Shown here piece by piece: positions 48,324-57,674 of a DNA stretch of 64,000 nucleotides. Below the pieces are notes generated by a model. That model had not been told where the DNA came from and did no database searches. It worked only from the letters and a program-made list of their open reading frames with translations. Positions within the stretch are counted from its first letter, which is position 1. Each line of letters begins with the position of its first letter. Source of the DNA: Streptomyces sp. SAI-135 (lineage in GTDB: Bacteria > Actinomycetota > Actinomycetes > Streptomycetales > Streptomycetaceae); NCBI RefSeq assembly GCF_029893805.1, contig NZ_JARXYP010000002.1, forward strand, positions 6,758,001 through 6,822,000. Direction: 5' to 3'. The position numbers and the translations under genes were made by a program.

Positions 48324-48605
48324 TCAGACGGTCTCGGGAAGCTCCTCGAGGCCCTCGGCGACCAGCTTCGCGAGCCGGTCGAGGGCGGCGTCCGCACCCT
48401 CGGCGTCGGAGGCGAGGACGATCTCCTCGCCGCCCTGGGCGCCCAGGCCGAGCACGGCCAGCATGGAGGCCGCGTTGACGGGGTTGCCGTCGGCCTTGGC
48501 GATCGTCACCGGGATACCTGCGGCCGTGGCGGCCCGGACGAAGATGGAAGCGGGGCGGGCGTGGAGACCCTCGGCCCAGCCGACGTTGACGCGGCGCTCA
48601 GCCAT
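48324..48605 (-). CDS. ptsH: Phosphocarrier protein HPr
   Basis: This 93-residue protein of the phosphotransferase system carries the active-site histidine His15 in GLHARPAS. A serine, Ser47, lies at the regulatory site position (NAASMLAVLGLG). HPr passes phosphate from enzyme I to sugar-specific IIA proteins. ATG 48605 starts the frame. No ptsI or crr is adjacent, which is normal for streptomycetes. Confidence 0.96.
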   Translation of the reverse strand: MAERRVNVGWAEGLHARPASIFVRAATAAGIPVTIAKADGNPVNAASMLAVLGLGAQGGEEIVLASDAEGADAALDRLAKLVAEGLEELPETV

Positions 48606-48790
48606 GTGATGCTGCCCTTCGGTGTTCAGGGTTGTCTAGACCAGTTTCCCACACGTGAAGCGTCTCCGGACAGGACCTGGTGTCCCTCCGGGGTGAGACA
48701 GTCGGACCGCGGCCTCGGCCCGACTTCCGTCCTTGTGCGTTCTCGCGCGTTCTCCACAGACTGCCTCGCGCCGTTGTCGTACGCGAGCCG

Positions 48791-48796
48791 TACTCT
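48791..48796 (+). promoter_or_regulatory. -10 box of a leaderless promoter
   Basis: TACTCT ends 7 nt before the ATG at 48804, which has no ribosome site. Confidence 0.55.
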
Positions 48797-48803
48797 GGGG
48801 CCC

Positions 48804-51641
48804 ATGCAGAGCGCGTCGGACCGGCACGAGTACCCCGCCCACTGGGAGGCCGACGTGGTGCTGCGCGACGGCGGCACCGCGCGCATCAGGCCCATCACCG
48901 TCGACGACGCCGATCGCCTGGTCAGCTTCTACGAGCAGGTCTCGGACGAGTCGAAGTACTACCGCTTCTTCGCGCCCTACCCACGCCTGTCCGCCAAGGA
49001 CGTCCACCGCTTCACGCACCACGACTTTGTGGACCGGGTGGGACTCGCCGCCACCATCGGCGGCGAGTTCATCGCCACCGTACGCTACGACCGCATCGGC
49101 GCCGACGGCATGCCCGCCTCCGCCCCCGCCGACGAGGCCGAGGTCGCCTTCCTCGTGCAGGACGCCCACCAGGGGCGCGGCGTGGCCTCCGCCCTCCTCG
49201 AACACATCGGGGCCGTCGCCCGCGAGCGCGGCATCCGCCGCTTCGCCGCCGAGGTGCTGCCCGCCAACGTCAAGATGATCAAGGTGTTCACGGACGCCGG
49301 GTACACCCAGAAGCGCAGCTTCGAGGACGGCGTCGTCCGCCTGGAGTTCGACCTGGAGCCCACCGACCGCTCGCTCGCCGTGCAGTACGCGCGCGAGCAG
49401 CGCGCCGAGTCACGGTCCGTGCAGCGCCTTCTCACCCCCGGCTCTGTCGCCGTGGTCGGCGTCGGACGCGCCCCCGGCGGCGTGGGCCGCAGCGTGCTCG
49501 GCAACATCCGGGACTACGGCTTCAACGGCCGCCTGCACGCGGTGAACAAGGCGTTCCCCGAGCAGACGAAGGAGGTCGACGGCATCCCCGCGCACCGCTC
49601 GGTGCGCGACATCGACGGCCCCGTCGACCTCGCGGTCGTCGCCGTCCCCGCCGAGCAGGTCCCCGAGGTCGTCGCCGAGTGCGGGGCCCACGGCGTGCAG
49701 GGACTCGTCGTGCTGTCCGCCGGGTACGCCGAGAGCGGCCCCGAAGGACGCGAGCGCCAGCGTGAACTCGTGCGGCACGCACGCGCGTACGGCATGCGCA
49801 TCATCGGCCCGAACGCCTTCGGCGTCATCAACACCTCGCCGGACGTCCGGCTCAACGCCTCACTGGCCCCCGAGACCCCCCGCCCCGGCAGGATCGGCCT
49901 GTTCGCCCAGTCCGGTGCCATCGGCATCGCCCTGCTCTCCCGGCTGCACCGGCGCGGCGGCGGCGTCACCGGCGTGACCGGCGTCTCCACCTTCGTCTCC
50001 TCCGGCAACCGCGCGGACGTCTCCGGCAACGACGTCCTCCAGTACTGGTACGACGACCCCGACACCGACGTCGTCCTCATGTACCTGGAGTCCATCGGCA
50101 ACCCCCGCAAGTTCACCCGCCTCGCCCGGCGTACCGCGGCGGCGAAGCCCCTGGTCGTCGTGCAGGGCTCGGGAACCGCCCCGCAGGGCCACGCCGTCCG
50201 CGCCACGCGCCTGCCGCACGCCACCGTGTCCGCGCTGCTCCGGCAGGCCGGCGTGATCCGCGTGGACACCATCACCGAACTCGTGGACACCGGCCTCCTG
50301 CTGGCCCGCCAGCCGCTGCCCACCGGACCCAGGGTGGCGATCCTCGGCAACTCCGAGTCGCTCGGCCTGCTCACCTACGACGCGTGCGTGGCCGAGGGGC
50401 TCCGGCCGTCGACCCCGCTGGACCTGACCACCGCGGCCGCGCCGGAGGACTTCCACGCGGCTCTCGCGCGCGCCCTGGTCGACGACGCGTACGACGCGGT
50501 GATCGTGACGGCCATCCCCGCGGTCGGCGAGGGATCCGCCGGCGACGCAGCCCTCGCCGAGGCGCTCAGGTCCGCGGCGGAGCAGGTCCCCGGCAAGCCC
50601 GTCCTCGTGGTCCACGTCGAGCTCGGCGGCCTCGCGGAGGCCCTCTCGGCCGCGACCAGCACCGCGCCCCAGGCCGCCGCGGGCCCGCCGAGGATCCGCG
50701 CCGACCACCCGTTCCGCGCCCTCGACCGGCTGCGCTCCCCGCAGGCCCCCGCGGAACCGGCCGCCCCCGGGAACAGCGACCGCCTCATCCCCGCCTACCC
50801 GGCCGCCGAGCGCGCGGTGCGGGCCCTGGCCGACGTCGTGCAGTACGCCCAGTGGCGCCGGGAGGCCGCCGAACCCGGCAGGGTGCCCGAGTACGAGGAC
50901 ATCGACGAGAAGGGCGCCGCCTCCCTCATCGACGGCCTGCTCACGCGCGGGCAGGGCCTCACCCTCGGCACCGAGGAGACCTGCGAGCTGCTCGCCAAGT
51001 ACGGCGTCCGGGCCCACCGCGCCCTGCCCGCCGCCACCGCCGACGCCGCCGTCCGGGCCGCCGCCACCCTGGGCTACCCGGTCGCCCTCAAGGCCACCGC
51101 CCCGCACCTGCGCCACCGCGCCGACCTCGGCGGCGTACGCCTCGACCTCGCGGACGAGGAGCAGCTGCGGCGGGCGTACACCGAGCTGACCGAGCTGTTC
51201 GGCACGCCCGACGAACTGCGTCCCGTGGTGCAGGGGATGGCACCGCGCGGGGTGGACACCGTGATCCGGGCCGTCATCGACCCAGCCGCCGGCGCCGTGC
51301 TGTCCTTCGGACTGGCCGGGGCCGCCTCGCAGCTGCTCGGCGACACCAGTCACCGGCTGATTCCGGTCACCGACCGGGAGGCCTCGAGCCTGGTCCGCTC
51401 CATCCGGACGGCTCCGCTCCTGTTCGGCTGGCGCGGTTCCACCCCGGTCGACACCCCCGCGCTGGAGGAGCTCCTGCTGCGGGTGTCCCGGCTGGTCGAC
51501 GACCATCCCGAGGTCGTCGCGGTCACCCTGGAGCCGGTCGTCGTCGCCCCGCGCGGCCTGAGCGTCCTCGGCGCCTCCGTACGGCTCGCGCCGCCGCCCG
51601 CCCGCGACGACCTCGGCCCGCGGACGCTGCCCGCGTACTGA
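48804..51641 (+). CDS. Pat-type protein lysine acetyltransferase: GNAT plus NDP-forming acyl-CoA synthetase-like domains
   Basis: This 945-residue protein starts with a GNAT domain (residues ~15-190, acetyl-CoA loop QDAHQGRGVASALLEHIG). A CoA-binding and succinyl-CoA-ligase-like part follows (GSVAVVGVGRAPGGVGRSVL, FAQSGAIGIALLSRL), then an ATP-grasp-like C-terminal region from ~700 (YGVRAHRALPAAT, YPVALKAT). It matches Pat/PatA enzymes that acetylate acyl-CoA synthetases. The domain order is reversed relative to enteric Pat, as reported for streptomycetes. ATG 48804 is apparently leaderless. The synthetase part is probably regulatory. Confidence 0.9.
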   Translation: MQSASDRHEYPAHWEADVVLRDGGTARIRPITVDDADRLVSFYEQVSDESKYYRFFAPYPRLSAKDVHRFTHHDFVDRVGLAATIGGEFIATVRYDRIGADGMPASAPADEAEVAFLVQDAHQGRGVASALLEHIGAVARERGIRRFAAEVLPANVKMIKVFTDAGYTQKRSFEDGVVRLEFDLEPTDRSLAVQYAREQRAESRSVQRLLTPGSVAVVGVGRAPGGVGRSVLGNIRDYGFNGRLHAVNKAFPEQTKEVDGIPAHRSVRDIDGPVDLAVVAVPAEQVPEVVAECGAHGVQGLVVLSAGYAESGPEGRERQRELVRHARAYGMRIIGPNAFGVINTSPDVRLNASLAPETPRPGRIGLFAQSGAIGIALLSRLHRRGGGVTGVTGVSTFVSSGNRADVSGNDVLQYWYDDPDTDVVLMYLESIGNPRKFTRLARRTAAAKPLVVVQGSGTAPQGHAVRATRLPHATVSALLRQAGVIRVDTITELVDTGLLLARQPLPTGPRVAILGNSESLGLLTYDACVAEGLRPSTPLDLTTAAAPEDFHAALARALVDDAYDAVIVTAIPAVGEGSAGDAALAEALRSAAEQVPGKPVLVVHVELGGLAEALSAATSTAPQAAAGPPRIRADHPFRALDRLRSPQAPAEPAAPGNSDRLIPAYPAAERAVRALADVVQYAQWRREAAEPGRVPEYEDIDEKGAASLIDGLLTRGQGLTLGTEETCELLAKYGVRAHRALPAATADAAVRAAATLGYPVALKATAPHLRHRADLGGVRLDLADEEQLRRAYTELTELFGTPDELRPVVQGMAPRGVDTVIRAVIDPAAGAVLSFGLAGAASQLLGDTSHRLIPVTDREASSLVRSIRTAPLLFGWRGSTPVDTPALEELLLRVSRLVDDHPEVVAVTLEPVVVAPRGLSVLGASVRLAPPPARDDLGPRTLPAY

Positions 51642-51679
51642 GCGGCGGCGATCGGTGCCTCGCAGTCAGCGCGCCCCCG

Positions 51680-51685
51680 TAGGAT
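51680..51685 (+). promoter_or_regulatory. -10 box of a leaderless promoter
   Basis: TAGGAT ends 7 nt before the ATG at 51693. This favours 51693 over the ATG at 51684, which overlaps the hexamer. Confidence 0.6.
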
Positions 51686-51692
51686 GGACGTC

Positions 51693-52280
51693 ATGGCCAA
51701 GACCAGTACGACGACCCAGGGGCTGCGTGCGGCGATCGAACGCAGCGGCTACTACCCGGCCCTCGTGGCCGAGGCGGTGGAGGCCGCCGTGGGCGGCGAG
51801 CCCATCCGGTCGTACCTGGTCCACCAGGAGACGACGTTCGACCAGAACGAGGTGCGGCGGCACGTGACCGTGCTCGTCCTCACCGGCAACCGCTTCATCG
51901 TGAGCCACACCGACGAACAGGCCGCCGACAGCACGTCCCCGACGCCGTACGCCACCACCTCCACGGAGTCCGTGAAGCTCGGCCGGATCTCGTCGGTCGT
52001 GGTCAGCCGGGTCGTCGCCAACCCGGAGCAGTACCAGCCGGGCACCCTGCCGCGCGAGGTCGTGCTGACCATCGGCTGGGGCGCCGTCTCCCGCATCGAC
52101 CTGGAGCCCGCCGCCTGCGGCGACCCCAACTGCGAGGCGGACCACGGCTACACCGGCAGTTCCACGGCGGACGACCTCAGCCTGCGCGTCAGCGAGGCGG
52201 GGGACGGCCCGGACACCGTGCGCCAGGCGCTGGTCTTCGCCCAGGCCATCTCCGAGGCGACCGCGGACGTACCCCGCTGA
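51693..52280 (+). CDS. DUF5998-family conserved protein
   Basis: This 195-residue soluble protein is a streptomycete-conserved family of unknown function. Segments RSYLVHQETTFDQNEVRRHV and VTVLVLTGNRFIVSHTDEQ suggest a beta-rich domain. A CGDPNCEADHGYTG loop near residue 145 has Cys and His residues that could bind metal. It starts at ATG 51693 with no ribosome site, and its TGA overlaps the ATG of the next gene by one base, so the two are coupled. Confidence 0.82.
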   Translation: MAKTSTTTQGLRAAIERSGYYPALVAEAVEAAVGGEPIRSYLVHQETTFDQNEVRRHVTVLVLTGNRFIVSHTDEQAADSTSPTPYATTSTESVKLGRISSVVVSRVVANPEQYQPGTLPREVVLTIGWGAVSRIDLEPAACGDPNCEADHGYTGSSTADDLSLRVSEAGDGPDTVRQALVFAQAISEATADVPR

Positions 52281-53476
52281 TGGTGCAGCCCGCCGCCTGG
52301 GACCACCCGGAACCTTTGGCCCTCGACACCGCGCCCGTCCCCGAGTACGGCAGCGGCTCCCTCGCCGACCTGCTGCCCACCCTGGCCGCCGGCATGGCGG
52401 TACCGGACATGACCGCCACGATCCAGGAGCTCACGCCCGCCGCCCGGAACTGCGTCTTCCTGATCGACGGGCTCGGCTGGGAGCAGCTGAAGGCGCACCC
52501 GGACGAGGCGCCCTTCATGACCTCCCTGCTGGCCAGTTCGCGCGGCGGCACCGGCCGCCCCCTGACCACCGGCTACCCGGCGACCACCGCGACCTCCCTC
52601 GCCTCCGTCGGCACCGGCCGCCCGCCCGGCGCCCACGGCCTGCCGGGCTACACCGTGCGCAACCCCGCCACCGGCGAGCTGATGAACCAGCTCCGCTGGC
52701 AGCCCTGGACCAAGCCGCAGGCCTGGCAGCCCTACCCGACGGTCTTCCAGCTCGCCGACCGGGCCGGGGTGCACGCCGCCCAGGTCTCCTCGCCCACCTT
52801 CCAGAACACCCCGCTGACCAAGGTCGCGCTCAGCGGCGGAACGTTCCACGGGCGGCTGTCCGGCGAGGAGCGCGTGGACCTCGCGGCCGAACAACTGGCC
52901 GCCGCCGACCGCTCGCTGGTCTACACGTACTACGCCGAGGTGGACGGCGCCGGCCACCGCTTCGGCGTCGACTCCGACACCTGGCGCGGACAGCTCATGT
53001 ACGTCGACCGCCTGGTCCAGCGGCTCGCCGAGCAACTGCCGCCGAACAGCGCGCTGTACGTCACCGCCGACCACGGCATGGTCGACATCCCCTTCGACGA
53101 GCAGCACCGCATCGACTTCGACGAGGACTGGGAACTGCGTGCCGGGGTCGCCCTGCTGGGCGGCGAGGGCCGGGCCCGCCATGTCTACGCGGTGCCGGGC
53201 GCCGCGGGCGACGTGCTGACCTGCTGGCGCGAGGTCCTCGGCGAGCAGTTCTGGGTCGCCTCCCGGGACGAGGCCGTCGCGGCGGGCTGGTTCGGACCGC
53301 CGGACCAGTTCGACGAGCGGGTGTACGACCGGATCGGGGACGTGGTCGCCGCCGCCCGCGACGACGTCCTGCTCATCGCGTCCGAGCGGGAGCCGAAGGA
53401 GTCGGCGATGGTCGGCAACCACGGCTCCATGACCCCCGCCGAGCAACTGGTCCCGCTGCTCGAAGTACGCTCCTGA
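52280..53476 (+). CDS. Nucleotide pyrophosphatase/phosphodiesterase-type alkaline phosphatase superfamily enzyme
   Basis: This 398-residue protein has the metal and nucleophile motifs of the type I phosphodiesterase fold: FLIDGLGWEQL (Asp ligand), PATTATSLASVGTG (Thr nucleophile region), DGAGHRFGVDS and VTADHGMVDIP. It hydrolyses phosphodiester or phosphomonoester bonds with two divalent ions. No signal peptide is visible, so it may act in the cytoplasm. The ATG overlaps the DUF5998 stop. The next gene is thymidine kinase 49 bp away, so a nucleotide-related role is reasonable but unproven. Confidence 0.9.
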   Translation: MVQPAAWDHPEPLALDTAPVPEYGSGSLADLLPTLAAGMAVPDMTATIQELTPAARNCVFLIDGLGWEQLKAHPDEAPFMTSLLASSRGGTGRPLTTGYPATTATSLASVGTGRPPGAHGLPGYTVRNPATGELMNQLRWQPWTKPQAWQPYPTVFQLADRAGVHAAQVSSPTFQNTPLTKVALSGGTFHGRLSGEERVDLAAEQLAAADRSLVYTYYAEVDGAGHRFGVDSDTWRGQLMYVDRLVQRLAEQLPPNSALYVTADHGMVDIPFDEQHRIDFDEDWELRAGVALLGGEGRARHVYAVPGAAGDVLTCWREVLGEQFWVASRDEAVAAGWFGPPDQFDERVYDRIGDVVAAARDDVLLIASEREPKESAMVGNHGSMTPAEQLVPLLEVRS

Positions 53477-53525
53477 AGCCGACCCGGCCGCCTGACCCAC
53501 AGAACCGAAAGGTGCTCGACCTCCC

Positions 53526-54185
53526 ATGCCCGAGCTGGTGTTCTTCTCCGGAACCATGGACTGCGGGAAGTCCACGCTGGCTCTCCAGATCGAGCACAAC
53601 CGTTCGGCACGCGGCCTGACGGGCATGATCTTCACCCGGGACGACCGGGCCGGCGAGGGCAAGCTGTCCTCGCGGCTCGGCCTGGTCACGGACGCGGTCG
53701 AGGTCGAGGACGGCCAGGACCTGTACGCCTACCTCGTCGACCACCTCTCCCGCGGCGGCCGCGCGGACTACGTGATCGCGGACGAGGCGCAGTTCCTCGT
53801 GCCGGAGCAGATCGACCAACTCGCCCGGATCGTCGACGACCTGGACCTCGACGTGTACGCCTTCGGCATCACCACCGACTTCCGCTCCAAGCTGTTCCCC
53901 GGCTCCCAGCGCCTGGTGGAACTGGCCGACCGGGTCGAGGTCCTCCAGGTCGAGGCCCTGTGCTGGTGCGGTGCCCGGGCCACGCACAACGCCCGTACCG
54001 TCAACGGCGAGATGGTCGTCGAGGGCGCCCAGGTGGTCGTCGGTGACGTCAACCAGGCCGACGACATCGGCTACGAGGTCCTGTGCCGCCGGCACCACCG
54101 CCGCCGTATGACCGCGGGCACGGCACGCGCGGCCGCGCTCTCCCCGGACGTCCTGCCGGTCCCGTCGGCCGGGGCGGGCTTCTGA
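53526..54185 (+). CDS. tdk: Thymidine kinase (type II)
   Basis: This 219-residue enzyme phosphorylates thymidine to dTMP for salvage. It has P-loop GTMDCGKST (residues 9-17), catalytic Glu in IADEAQF (Glu87), the lasso element, and a zinc site formed by CWCG (Cys146, Cys148) and CRRHH (Cys187, His190). ATG 53526 follows GAAAGG. It converges with the VOC gene. Confidence 0.96.
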   Translation: MPELVFFSGTMDCGKSTLALQIEHNRSARGLTGMIFTRDDRAGEGKLSSRLGLVTDAVEVEDGQDLYAYLVDHLSRGGRADYVIADEAQFLVPEQIDQLARIVDDLDLDVYAFGITTDFRSKLFPGSQRLVELADRVEVLQVEALCWCGARATHNARTVNGEMVVEGAQVVVGDVNQADDIGYEVLCRRHHRRRMTAGTARAAALSPDVLPVPSAGAGF

Positions 54186-54203
54186 GCCGAGGCCGTCAGG
54201 GCC

Positions 54204-54995
54204 TCAGCGCGGATTCTCGATCAACGAGAAGCGCGCCCCTTCCGGATCCGCCACCGTGGCCACCCGGCCGTGCGGGCTGTCGTGCGGCGGGCGCAGCACA
54301 TGGCCGCCCAGTTCGACGAGGAGACGGGTGGCGGCGGTCGCGTCGGCCACCTCGAAGTACGTCATCCAGTGCGGCCCCCGGTCGCGGGGGAGGGCATGGC
54401 CGACGCCATGGAGGCCGGCCACGGGGCGGCCGGCGGCGTGCAGGGTGACGTAGTCGAAGTCGGCGGAGACGACCGGCTCCCCCTCCAGGCCGAACACCGT
54501 CTCGTAGAACTTGGTGACGCTGACCGTCTCGAAGGTGAGCAGCTCGTGCCAGGCCGGGGTGCCCGGCACGCCGGCGACGGAGATGCCGAGGTGGGCGGCC
54601 GCCTGCCAGACGCCGAAGACGGCGCCCGACGGGTCGGAGCCGATCACCAGCCGCCCGGCGTCGCCGGCGTCCAGCGGGCCCACGCCCACCGTGCCGCCGC
54701 ACAGCCGTACCGACTCGGCCGTCAGGTCGATGTCGCCCGAGGCGAGGTAGGGCGTCCAGGCGACCGGAAGTTGGCGGTCCGGCGGCAGCTGGCCGATCCC
54801 GGCGACCTCCTGGCCGCCCAGCAGGGCCCGGACATAGGGTCCGAGCTGCTGCGGGCCCGGCACGAACTCCCAGCCGAACAGCGAACCGTAGAACTCCTCG
54901 GTCGCGGCCATCCCGTGCACCATCAGACTCACCCAGCAGGGCGTACCGGGCGTGTGCCGAGCGGGCGGGGCGGCCGACCCCCTTGCCTCGGTCAT
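54204..54995 (-). CDS. VOC (glyoxalase/dioxygenase fold) family protein, two tandem domains
   Basis: This 263-residue protein has two VOC modules: residues 15-130 (PCWVSLMVHGMAATEEFYGS, SDPSGAVFGVW) and 135-260 (AWHELLTFETVSVTKFYETV, ADPEGARFSLIENP). Such pairs occur in actinobacterial resistance or dioxygenase-like proteins. Conserved metal ligands are incomplete, so a binding rather than catalytic role is possible. ATG 54995 follows GAGGAGAG. Its function is not known. Confidence 0.85.
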   Translation of the reverse strand: MTEARGSAAPPARHTPGTPCWVSLMVHGMAATEEFYGSLFGWEFVPGPQQLGPYVRALLGGQEVAGIGQLPPDRQLPVAWTPYLASGDIDLTAESVRLCGGTVGVGPLDAGDAGRLVIGSDPSGAVFGVWQAAAHLGISVAGVPGTPAWHELLTFETVSVTKFYETVFGLEGEPVVSADFDYVTLHAAGRPVAGLHGVGHALPRDRGPHWMTYFEVADATAATRLLVELGGHVLRPPHDSPHGRVATVADPEGARFSLIENPR

Positions 54996-55292
54996 CGTCA
55001 CTCTCTCCTCGGCCCCTCGCGGTGGCCGTGTCGTGTCCGCGGTCCGGACCTCCGTGCCGATGCTCGCACCCCCGCGGCCCCGCGCGCTCCGGGCGCGCCG
55101 CCACGCGGCCTCCCGTCCAGGGGAGGGTGCCTCACGCGCGCGTGCCTGGCCGCTGCCACGCGATGGCCGACGGATGTCGATCGGCGGTACAGCATGTGCC
55201 CGTTCCCGTACGCCTGGTGACCGGGCCTGTCCGGCGGAGCAGAGTAGCCGGACCTGGACGACGCGGCCACCCCGTGCGCGAGGATGGTGGCC

Positions 55293-56150
55293 ATGAACGC
55301 CATCATCTCCGCATCCGAACTCGCGAGCGACCTGGCCGGCCCCAACCCGCCCGTCCTGCTCGACGTCCGCTGGCAGCTGAGCGTGGCCAAGGCGGCGGGC
55401 GAGCCGCCCTTCGACGGCCGGGGCGCGTACGCGGCCGGGCACATCCCGGGCGCCGTCTACGTGGACCTGGACCGGGAGTTGGCCGGCCCGGCCGGAACCG
55501 GTGGCCGGCACCCGCTGCCCGACCTCGCGGAGTTCGGCGCCGCGATGCGCCGGGCGGGCGTCTCCTCGAACACACCGGTGGTCGTGTACGACGGCGGACA
55601 GGGCTGGGCGGCCGCCCGCGCGTGGTGGCTGCTGCGCTGGACGGGTCACCCGGACGTGCGAGTCCTCGACGGCGGGTTGCCGTCCTGGCAGGGGCCGTTG
55701 CAGTCCTCGGTGCCGGGTCCCGCCCTCGCCGAGGGCGACTTCGTGCCGGTGCCCGCGGCGGCCGGTCTGCTCGACGCCGACGCGGCCGCGGCGCTGGCCC
55801 GCTCGGGCGTGCTGCTGGACGCGCGCGCGGGGGAGCGGTACCGCGGCGAGGTGGAGCCGATCGACCGCGTCGGCGGTCACATCCCGGGCGCCCGCTCCGC
55901 GCCCACCACGGACAACGTCGGCCCGGACGGCCGCTTCCTGCCCGCGGAGGAGCTCGGCGCCCGCTTCAAGGCCCTCGGTGCCACCGAGGACACCGAGGTC
56001 GGCGTCTACTGCGGATCCGGCGTCTCCGGAGCCCACGAGGTCCTGGCCCTGGCGGTCGCGGGTATCCCGGCCGCGCTGTACGTCGGTTCCTGGTCGGAGT
56101 GGTCCTCGGACCCGGAGCGGCCGGTCGCCGTGGGCCCCGATCCTCAGTAG
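55293..56150 (+). CDS. Sulfurtransferase, tandem rhodanese (TST) type
   Basis: This 285-residue enzyme has two rhodanese domains. The C-terminal one holds the catalytic cysteine in VYCGSGVSGAHEV; the N-terminal one has YDGGQGWAAAR, with Asp at the cysteine position, as in thiosulfate or 3-mercaptopyruvate sulfurtransferases. It transfers sulfane sulfur to cyanide or thiols. Start ATG 55293 follows a GAGGAT hexamer by 7 nt, so it may be leaderless; GTG 55284 is an alternative. It converges with sepH. Confidence 0.93.
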   Translation: MNAIISASELASDLAGPNPPVLLDVRWQLSVAKAAGEPPFDGRGAYAAGHIPGAVYVDLDRELAGPAGTGGRHPLPDLAEFGAAMRRAGVSSNTPVVVYDGGQGWAAARAWWLLRWTGHPDVRVLDGGLPSWQGPLQSSVPGPALAEGDFVPVPAAAGLLDADAAAALARSGVLLDARAGERYRGEVEPIDRVGGHIPGARSAPTTDNVGPDGRFLPAEELGARFKALGATEDTEVGVYCGSGVSGAHEVLALAVAGIPAALYVGSWSEWSSDPERPVAVGPDPQ

Positions 56151-56161
56151 GCGGACAGCGC

Positions 56162-56191
56162 AAGGGCCCGCCTCTGTCCGAGGCGGGCCCT
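56162..56191. terminator. Bidirectional hairpin between the sulfurtransferase gene and sepH
   Basis: AGGGCCCGCCT (56163-56173) pairs with AGGCGGGCCCT (56181-56191), extendable by one pair, in the gap between the two convergent genes. Confidence 0.9.
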
Positions 56192-56208
56192 CACAGCCGT
56201 AGAACCGG

Positions 56209-57243
56209 CTACTCCTGCTTCTTGCGACGGGTGCCGAACACGATCTCGTCCCAGCTCGGGACCGCCGCTCTGCGGCCCGGGCGGACGCCGTCGGCCTCGG
56301 CCTGGCGGTCGGTCGCGCCGATGAGGCGGTCGCGGTGGCTGGCCACCGAACGCGGCATGAGGACGTCCGCGTAGGCGGAACCGGCCGAGGCCGCGGGAGC
56401 CGGCGGCTCCTCCACCTCGGGCTCCTCCTCCAGGGCGGGCGGTTCCTCGATGCTCGCCGTCTCGGAGGGCCGCTCCGGTACGACCATGTCGCCCCGGAAA
56501 CTGGGTACGGCCTCCAACAGGCTCGTCAGCGAGTCCCGTTCACCGGCGGCCTCCTCGGCGGGCTCCGCCGGGGGCAGGCTCGGCCGGTCGAGGGCGCGGT
56601 CCAGCGGACGGTCGCGCGGCAGCCGTGCGATACGCGGCACGAACGGGAAGCTGGGCTCCGGCGCGCCGAGGTCCTCGGACTCGCCGATCAGCGAGCGTGC
56701 CTCCTCGTCGACGGCCTGGACCAGCCGCCGGGGCGGGTCGTAGGTCCAGCTTGCCGAGTGCGGTTCGCCCGCGACGCAGTAGACCAGCAGGACCTCCCAG
56801 GTGCCGTCGTCACGACGCCACGAGTCCCACTGGACGCTGTCCTTCTCGGCCCCGCGCAGCAACAGCCGCTCCTGCACGGCCTCGCCGAGCTGCGGCCCGG
56901 CGTTCTCGCCGGGCCGGCGGACCGGGGTCTTGCGGGCCCGTTCGGCCATGAAGGCGCGCTCGGCGAGCACGGGGCCCTCGAAGCGCCGCACACGGTCTAC
57001 GGGGATGCCTGCGAGCTGGGCTACCTCTTCCGCGGTGGCACCGGCGCGTATACGCGCCTGGATGTCGCGGGGACGGAGATGGCTTTCGACCTCGATCTCG
57101 ATCTGACCGAGGCGGGGACGGTCGCCGCGCACCGCTGCGCGCAGCCGCTCGTCGATCGGAAGCGTGTACTCCGTTGAGTCGGCAGCCTTCAGCACCAGCC
57201 GTGTGCCGTCATTGGAGACGGCCACGACACGCAGTTCGGGCAT
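56209..57243 (-). CDS. sepH: Septation protein SepH (DUF3071)
   Basis: This 344-residue protein has the DUF3071 N-terminal domain with a helix-turn-helix-like segment (IRAGATAEEVAQLAGIPVDR, residues ~67-87), a middle domain (WRRDDGTWEVLLVYCVAGEP) and a long acidic, Pro/Glu-rich disordered tail ending RRKKQE. In S. venezuelae SepH binds FtsZ, stimulates its assembly and supports septation; the length here equals that protein. ATG 57243 follows GGGAGG. It belongs with whiH and hrdB as a growth/development gene in this window. Confidence 0.94.
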   Translation of the reverse strand: MPELRVVAVSNDGTRLVLKAADSTEYTLPIDERLRAAVRGDRPRLGQIEIEVESHLRPRDIQARIRAGATAEEVAQLAGIPVDRVRRFEGPVLAERAFMAERARKTPVRRPGENAGPQLGEAVQERLLLRGAEKDSVQWDSWRRDDGTWEVLLVYCVAGEPHSASWTYDPPRRLVQAVDEEARSLIGESEDLGAPEPSFPFVPRIARLPRDRPLDRALDRPSLPPAEPAEEAAGERDSLTSLLEAVPSFRGDMVVPERPSETASIEEPPALEEEPEVEEPPAPAASAGSAYADVLMPRSVASHRDRLIGATDRQAEADGVRPGRRAAVPSWDEIVFGTRRKKQE

Positions 57244-57674
57244 GGGGACCTCCCGGGTGGTGCCTGCCGACGTCACGTGCGTCGCTGCTTCCGCTAGTCG
57301 AGTGTGGCCTGCCCGGGTGCAGCCTGCCACAACCTTGCCGAGTTGCCCGGCGTGTCGGGCACGGGCCCTGGATCGCCGTTATGGCACGGTTACCTATTCG
57401 CAACGCTAAGTGACCAACTCCGTCACCCTGTGCAACTAGCCCCCTCCCGGCCGCCCTTGAAGGCCACGGACGCCCTGGCGGGAGACCGGACCCAGGGCTC
57501 GCAACAGTACTCCATTTGGGCCACGTGCGTGGATTGGCGCGCCACTCAACTTCGTTCAAGAAACGCTGCCCGGCCCTTCGTTGAGCGGATTCCGCGATCT
57601 TGAACGTGGTGTACTTCACGGAATCACCAGAAACGGAACTATTGGCTTCGGACTTATGTCCGGCCACCGTCCGC
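57244..57674. other. sepH upstream region, no gene recognised
   Basis: These 431 bases lie between sepH and the end of the oxidase gene, both on the minus strand. They should hold the sepH promoter and the oxidase terminator. I see no convincing -10/-35 pair or strong hairpin; only a weak 5-bp stem near 57648-57662. Confidence 0.45.
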
